Part shown: piece after piece, positions 58,038 through 64,000 of the stretch
How positions within the stretch are numbered: the first letter of the stretch is position 1
How the letters are laid out: each line of letters opens with the position of its first letter
Assembly: GCA_003971905.1 (NCBI GenBank)
Contig: RSEE01000086.1
Coordinates: 237,917-301,916, forward strand
DNA: 64,000 bases
Direction: 5' to 3'
Origin: Moniliella sp. 'wahieum'
Lineage: Eukaryota; Basidiomycota; Moniliellomycetes; Moniliellales; Moniliellaceae
Program-made: the position numbers and the translations under genes
The notes under the pieces: generated by a model
The model's input: the letters and a program-made list of their open reading frames with translations, nothing else
Told to the model about the DNA's origin: nothing
Database searches by the model: none

Positions 58038-59802
58038 CCCCCCCGGGCCAAGGGACCAAAGAAACCCGTAGGCCAAACAAGTCACGAAGAACGAAACGAG
58101 AAGAAAAGAAAGGGGAGCCAAATCGAATTGTTGAGATGTGGAAAGGAGTTTGGGAAGACCAACAGGTTTGGTGAACCAATCAGATAAATGATCCACGCCC
58201 GGGACATGATGAACGACAAGCTCGCCACAGTGGATGCGTTCGCGCACCTCGTGGTACCACCATCGATCTCGCGGATCTTACCCAGGCTGCCAAGCTTCTC
58301 GGCAAGAGCCTTGGCTGCAGTGTGTCCACAAAGAGCTGAATCGGGTGTGCAGCAGGACAAATGCCCAGCTCAAAAAGAATGTTGCGCACAAAGAGTGCAT
58401 CGCGCAAACCATCACCCATGGCCAAGTATTCGGAAGCGGCTGTGTTGCTCACTCCTTGGTTCTGTGTCTTGGTATTCCACGAGACAGGCACACCATACAC
58501 AAACACAACGTACCCGGAAACAGATCGTGAGCAGCGCTTGTCGAAGCAAAAGAAGCATCCGTATGTAGTTCAAGGAGGGGTCTTGCGCGGTCAGGTGTTA
58601 AGCGGAGAGAATGGTCAGCAGTACCCTTCAGGTATCGCAACAAGCCAACGGCAGCGTCACGGTGAGCACGAGAAGGGTCATCTAAGAAACGAACCAAAAA
58701 GGTGGCGGCAAACAAGGTGTCGGGACGAGACATGCGAGCCGACCACATGGCAGACCCGATCATAGAACGGTAGGCGTGATGCTCGTCGCGTGTGGATCGT
58801 GGTTCGTGCTCGGGACGTAGGGGAGGAGGAAGAGTGTGACTGAGCGGGAGACGGCGAGGATGGTCGTGAATCATGTCGTGTGGGTGGCAAGCGTTTCAGC
58901 AATGAATTTGGGTGGCTCACGTAGAGGCGCCCATCAATGCGGTCGTACTGGCACCCGAGGTGGAACGAAGTGGGCCATTGGATTTAATCTCGTATGACGG
59001 CGAAGCTCAACAAGGAAGGAGTCGTAGACGTCCGCCGAACGGCAAGCAACAAGAAAATCGTCAGTGTGGATGGCCAATAGAACGAGATCCAAGGATTTGG
59101 TACGACGAATGAAGAGGCAAGGCTCCGACTTGAGACTGGTAAAGCAAGACGGCCACAAAGGAAAGTACGCAACCAATCACCAAAATTGGCCCCACTTTGA
59201 TGGAGACCATAAAGACTCTTCTTCAGTTTCCAACACTTGCCTTTCCCTTCTGGGAAAAAGGGAGGCGGCCGAACATAGACCTCTTCGGTCACGTCCGCAT
59301 ACAGGTAGCCGCCTCAACGTCGGCTGTAAAGAGCTGGAGCCTTCCGCCTCGGAGACAGCGATCAAAGTATTGACGGCGGAGGTGCGAACCGCGGGAGCAA
59401 ATGACTTGGTCCATGATCCGGGAAGCTGGCGATGTCCCCCCACTACATAACGCGCACGATACTTGACAAAGCGGCCCTCAGCATCCGTCTTGGTACTGAG
59501 GACCCAAATACCGGGTAACACACGTGCCCCCGGAGGAATGGGCACCACCTCCTTCACCTTGCGAGAGTCGAAACGCGTCAGTTCAACGCGCATGGCAGCA
59601 AGGACATCATTAAATGCAGGGTGACCGACGAGAGCCGCACGGACTTGGGCGCCAATGGAACACCTAGTCGTATGTGTTTGAAATCACTTGATGATTTGCA
59701 ATTCAAATCGGCCCCACCTTGTTTCAAAAACCAGTAGGTGAAGAATCGCGAGCCCACTTGATGAAACCGTACAAGCTCTTGGCCCGGCCGACGGGCCGAC
59801 AA
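58032..59802 (-). pseudogene. Ty1/copia pol remnant: reverse transcriptase and RNase H
   Basis: Minus-strand frames chain into the C-terminal half of a copia polyprotein. RT: VVPIPPGARVLPGIWVLSTK, KYRARYVVGG, FAPAVRTSAVNTLIAVSEAE, EEVYVRPPPFFPEGKGKCWK, LKKSLYGLHQSGANFGDWL, and the polymerase box IHTDDFLV (~59068-59050, HTDD in place of YVDD). Then YRSMIGSAMWSARMSRPDTL, LLRYLKGTADHSL, RNase H (HTDASFAS, VSWNTKTQNQGVSNTAASEY) and HHVPGVDHLSDWFTKPVG before the stop at 58032. Integrase, protease and gag are absent: the copy is 5'-truncated at about 59.78 kb against subtelomeric DNA. Multiple frame breaks and the altered YVDD box suggest it is dead, although some breaks may be sequencing errors. 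Confidence 0.85.
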
Positions 59803-60011
59803 CCCACTAATGGGTGGTGTGTGTCCGGGTGGTGGTGTGTGGGGGGGTCACGGGGTGGTGGTGTGTGGGGGGGTGTCAGGGGTGGTGGTGTGTGTGTCAC
59901 GCATGGTGGAGGGTGATGGGGGTAGGGTTAGGGTGGGGTGGGGTGTAATTTTGAACGGGGCGTCGGATGGGAAAACGGAGGGCATATGCTGCATAGAGCG
60001 GACGATTTTAT
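59803..60011. repeat. G/T-rich minisatellite with telomere-like run
   Basis: GGGTGGTGTGTGTCCGGGTGGTGGTGTGTGGGGGGGTCACGG-type repeats (59810-59905; described only in general form) followed by a run GGGGTAGGGTTAGGG and GGTGGGGTGGGG (59918-59944). The strand asymmetry (G/T on plus) matches a telomeric or subtelomeric G-strand running rightward. Confidence 0.7.
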
Positions 60012-60853
60012 AGCGAGCTATCGCCTCGGCATAACTATCCACCCTTCGGGTTAGCTCGCTATCGCCTCGGCATAACTCTCACCCTTCGGGTAGCTGCTAT
60101 CGCCTCGGCATAACTCTCCACCCTCGGGTAGCCGCTATCGCTCGGCATAACTCTCCACCCTCGGGTAGCTCGCTATCGCCTCGGCATAACTCTCCACCCT
60201 TCGGGTTAGCTCGCTATCGCCTCGGCATAACTTCCACCCTTCGGGTAGCTCGCTATCGCCTCGGCAAACTCTCCACCCTTCGGGTAGCTCGCTATCGCCT
60301 CGGCATAACTCTCCACCCTTCGGGTAGCTCGCTATCGCCTCGGCATAACTCTCCAACCTTCGGGTAGCTCGCTATCGCCTCGGCAAACTCTCCACCCTTC
60401 GGGTAGCTCGCTATCGCTCGGCATAACTCTCCACCCTTCGGGTAGCTCGCTATCGCCTCGGCATAACTCTCCACCCTTCGGGTAGCTCGCTATCGCCTCG
60501 GCAAACTCTCCACCCTTCGGGTAGCTCGCTTATCGCCTCGGCATAACTCTCCACCCTTCGGGTAGCTCGCTATCGCCTCGGCTATAACTCTCCACCCTTC
60601 GGGTAGCTCGCTATCGCCTCGGCATAACTCTCCACCTTCGGGTAGCTCGCTATCGCCTCGGCATAACTCTCCACCCTTCGGGTAGCTCGCTATCGCCTCG
60701 GCAAACTCTCCACCCTTCGGGTAGCTCGCTATCGCCTCGGCATAACTCTCACCCTTCGGGTAGCTCGCTATCGCCTCGGCATAAACTCTCCACCCTTCGG
60801 GTAGCTCGCTATCGCCTCGGCATAACTCTCCACCCTTCGGGTAGCTCGCTATC
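60012..60853. repeat. 40-bp subtelomeric satellite, 21 copies
   Basis: Consensus unit of 40 bases, containing GGGTAGCTCGCTATCGCC and TCGGCATAACTCTCCACCC, counted 21 times head to tail. Units differ mainly by single-base losses (CATAAC to CAAAC, CCTT to CCT, GCCTC to GCTC) and a few gains. Not coding: 40 is not a multiple of 3, although the minus strand stays open and gives rotating peptide repeats (SYAEAIASYPKGGE). Confidence 0.95.
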
Positions 60854-60867
60854 TACCCTCGGCCCTC

Positions 60868-60882
60868 CCTAGGGTTAGGGTT
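60868..60882 (+). repeat. Telomere-like TTAGGG run between satellites
   Basis: TAGGGTTAGGGTTA sits exactly at the junction between the 40-bp array and the first 665-bp unit. Short interstitial telomeric sequence, G-strand on plus. Confidence 0.75.
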
Positions 60883-63800
60883 ACAAGGGCATGCCCACCC
60901 CACCCATTCAGGGTTGAGACAACTTTTGACTGGAAGACCACGGGAGTGAGTTAGTTTGAGTAGTACAAGGCTGTAGCTATCCACCCCTACCACTCTCACT
61001 GTGATGCGACGCCTGGCCTTGGTGGGCAGTGCCGCCCTAACTTGACCCCACCCATAGGACCCAGGATGGATGCGACCATGCCAACTTGGGATCTCAGCCT
61101 CCCAGCTCCCACTTCCCACATCAGTAGTCCCAGTCCAGGAGATGACAGTATTCAGATCCATGATCACCTGGTGGAATCGGGTACCTGTCATAGAGAAGTG
61201 GGTGACAGACATCACCGGTCACCGTATATCGTTGAGTGAACATCACCCTTCAACGCCGACCCCAGGACCCAATCGAAGTACCTCAGTGTGTAGAGCTGGG
61301 TCAGGAGAAGCGATAGCACCGGTCCGGATCTCAATCGGACCAATACTGACCGAGTACCGTCCGTGGGAAGTCTGACCGGTGACATCACCCTCTACTCGAC
61401 CTACAGGGCTCAACCTCGACCTATTCCAGATCTGTTTCGTGCAGCTCTAGTCCTTCCGAGGTCTAGAGGGCCTGGTAGTTTCATTCCGGTCGGACCAATA
61501 TTGACGGACCGAGGTGGAGTTGAACCTGGGGTACGACCTGATACTTACAAGGGCATGCCCACCCACCCATTCAGGGTTGAGACAACTTTTGACTGGAAGA
61601 CCACGGGAGTGAGTTAGTTGAGTAGTACAAGGCTGTAGCTATCCACCCCTACCACTCTCACTGTGATGCGACGCCTGGCCTTGGTGGCAGTGCCGCCCTA
61701 ACTTGACCCCACCCATAGGACCCAGGATGGATGCGACCATGCAACTTGGGATCTCAGCCTCCCCAGCTCCCACTTCCCACATCAGTAGTCCCAGTCCAGG
61801 AGATGAGCTGACAGTATTCAGATCCATGATCACCTGGTGGAATCGGGGTACCTGTCATAGGAGAGAAGTGGGTGACAGACATCACCGGTCACCGTATATC
61901 GTTGAGTGAACATCCCCTTCAACGCCGACCCCAGGACCCAACGAAGTACCTCAGTGTTAGAGCTGGGTCAGGAGAAGCGATAGCACCGTCCGGATCTCAA
62001 TCGGACCAATACTGACCGTACCGTCCGTGGGAAGTCTGACCGGTGACATCACCCTCTACTCGACCTACAGGGCTCAAACCTCGACCTATTCCAATCTGTT
62101 TCGTGCAGCCTCTAGTCCTTCCCGAGGTCTAGGGGCCTGGTAGTTTCATTCCGGTCGGACCAATATTGACGGACCGAGGTGGAGTTGAACCTGGGGTACG
62201 ACCTGATACTTACAAGGGCATGCCCACCCCACCCATTCAGGGTTGAGACAACTTTTGACTGGAAGACCACGGGAGTGAGTTAGTTTGAGTAGTACAAGGC
62301 TGTAGCTATCCACCCCTACCACTCTCACTGTGATGCGACGCCTGGCCTTGGTGGGCAGTGCCGCCCTAACTTGACCCCACCCATAGGACCCAGGATGGAT
62401 GCGACCATGCCAACTTGGGATCTCAGCCTCCCCAGCTCCCACTTCCCACATCAGTAGTCCCAGTCCAGGAGATGAGCTGACAGTATTCAGATCCATGATC
62501 ACCTGGTGGAATCGGGTACCTGTCATAGGAGAGAAGTGGGTGACAGACATCACCGGTCACCGTATATCGTTGAGTGAACATCACCCTTCAACGCCGACCC
62601 CAGGACCCAATCGAAGTACCTCAGTGTGTAGAGCTGGGTCAGAGAAGCGATAGCACCGGTCCGGATCTCAATCGGACCAATATGACCGAGTACCGTCCGT
62701 GGGAAGTCTGACCGGTGACATCACCCTCTACTCGACCTACAGGGCTCAAACCTCGACCTATTCCAGATCTGTTTCGTGCAGCCTCTAGTCCTTCCGAGGT
62801 CTAGAGGGCCTGGTAGTTTCATTCCGGTCGGACCAATATTGACGGACCGAGGTGGAGTTGAACCTGGGGTACGACTGATACTTACAAGGGCATGCCCACC
62901 CCACCCATTCAGGGTTGAGACAACTTTGACTGGAAGACCACGGGAGTGAGTTAGTTGAGTAGTACAAGGCTGTAGCTATCCACCCCTACCACTCTCACTG
63001 TGATGCGACGCCTGGCTTGGTGGGCAGTGCCGCCCTAACTTGACCCCACCCATAGGACCCAGGATGGATGCGACCATGCCAACTTGGGATCTCAGCCTCC
63101 CCAGCTCCCACTTCCCACATCAGTAGTCCCAGTCCAGGAGATGAGCTGACAGTATTCAGATCCATGATCACCTGGTGGAATCGGGTACCTGTCATAGGAG
63201 AGAAGTGGGTGACAGACATCACGGTCACCGTATATCGTTGAGTGAACATCACCCTTCAACGCCGACCCAGGACCCAATCGAAGTACCTCAGTGTGTAGAG
63301 CTGGGTCAGAGAGAGAGTAAGCCGGTCCGGATCTCAATCGGACCAATACTGACCGAGTACCGTCCGTGGGAAGTCTGACCGGTGACATCACCCTCTACTC
63401 GACCTACAGGGCTCAAAACCTCGACCTATTCCAGATCTGTTTCGTGCAGCCTCTAGTCCTTCCCGAGGTCTAGAGGGCCTGGTAGTTCATTCCGGTCGGA
63501 CCAATATTGACGGACCGAGGTGGAGTTGAACCTGGGGTACGACCTGATACTTACAAGGGCATGCCCACCCACCCATTCAGGGTTGAGACAACTTTGACTG
63601 GAAGACCACGGGAGTGAGTTAGTTTGAGTAGTACAAGGCTGTAGCTATCCACCCCTACCACTCTCACTGTGATGCGGACGCCTGCCTTGTGGGCAGTGCC
63701 GCCCTAACTGACCCCACCCATAGGACCCAGGATGGATGCGACCATGCCAACTTGGGATCTCAGCCTCCCCAGTCCCACTTCCACATCAGTAGTCCCAGTC

Positions 63801-64000
63801 CAGGAGATGAGCTGACAGTTTCAGACATGATCACTGGTGGAATCGGGTACCTGTCATAGGAGAGAAGTGGGTGACAGACATCACCGGTCACCGTATATCG
63901 TTGAGTGAACATCACCCTTCAACGCCGACCCCAGGACCAATCGAAGTACTCAGTGGTAGAGCTGGGTCAGAGAAGCGATAGCACCGGTCCGGATCTCAAT
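60883..64000. repeat. ~665-bp subtelomeric tandem satellite, 4.7 copies to window end
   Basis: Units start at ACAAGGGCATGCCCACC: 60883, 61547, 62212, 62884 and 63553 (lengths 664, 665, 672, 669 and a partial 448). Copies are nearly identical apart from single-base indels. Inside each unit a CGGACCAATA(C/T)TGAC segment occurs twice. The minus strand of units 1 and 3 carries a 120-135-codon open frame (starting MMSVTHFS) that the other copies interrupt by one-base indels. Confidence 0.95.

Noticed and set aside
60012-60853. CRISPR-like regular array
   Set aside because: The 40-bp units are contiguous and identical throughout, with no unique spacers, and the context is a eukaryotic subtelomere. 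It is a simple satellite.

Overview
This window looks like one end of a filamentous or yeast-like fungal chromosome, most likely a basidiomycete (my inference; a smut-type Ustilaginomycotina fits best). The evidence is: short GT-AG introns with CTAAC/CTAAT-like branch sites, Kozak-type starts (GCCGCCATG, ACCGCCATGG), GC-rich coding regions full of hexanucleotide repeats, typical fungal housekeeping genes, TTAGGG-type telomere-like runs and a nuclear tRNA-Thr(AGU) with an intron at the usual position. The G-rich TTAGGG strand points right, so the telomere should lie beyond base 64000.

Layout. 0.7-7.5 kb: one very large low-complexity minus-strand gene that I cannot name, with two clear introns. 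7.5-11.8 kb: intergenic, rich in short palindromes. 11.8-23.4 kb: a START-like lipid-binding gene, a CaM-kinase I gene (cmk1), RRP17/NOP25, squalene epoxidase (ERG1) and a Ran1/Ksp1-type kinase. 23.4-26.4 kb: intergenic. 26.4-33.4 kb: a SWD2/WDR82 gene, an Atg14/UVRAG-family gene and a multi-pass membrane protein. 33.4-41.7 kb: a gene-poor, visibly AT-richer block holding a 221-bp solo LTR with a perfect 5-bp target duplication, plus scraps of coding-like sequence. 41.7-54.8 kb: a damaged glutamate decarboxylase, neutral ceramidase, a long coiled-coil protein, an eEF1B-gamma/GST-like protein and the ribonucleotide reductase small subunit (RNR2). 56.3 kb: tRNA-Thr. 57.2-64 kb: subtelomere, with a degenerate ~175-bp repeat, a 5'-truncated Ty1/copia element whose 3' LTR matches the solo LTR, G/T-rich DNA with TTAGGG-like runs, a 21-copy 40-bp satellite and a 4.7-copy ~665-bp satellite running off the end.

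Nearly every conserved gene is broken into two to five reading frames. Where the family consensus is clear, the break is usually one base missing from a homopolymer (4 read as 3). Examples are the DFG motif of cmk1, ERG1, RNR2, SWD2 and the Ran1-like kinase. Essential single-copy genes would not all be dead, so I read these as indel errors of an unpolished long-read assembly. Gene boundaries below therefore span several frames.

Functionally the genes are ordinary cell biology: sterol and sphingolipid metabolism, dNTP synthesis, ribosome biogenesis, histone methylation/termination, PI3K/autophagy and Ca2+ or nutrient signalling. There is no operon-like logic. Neighbours are mostly convergent or divergent; 50.68-50.88 kb is a compact bidirectional promoter.
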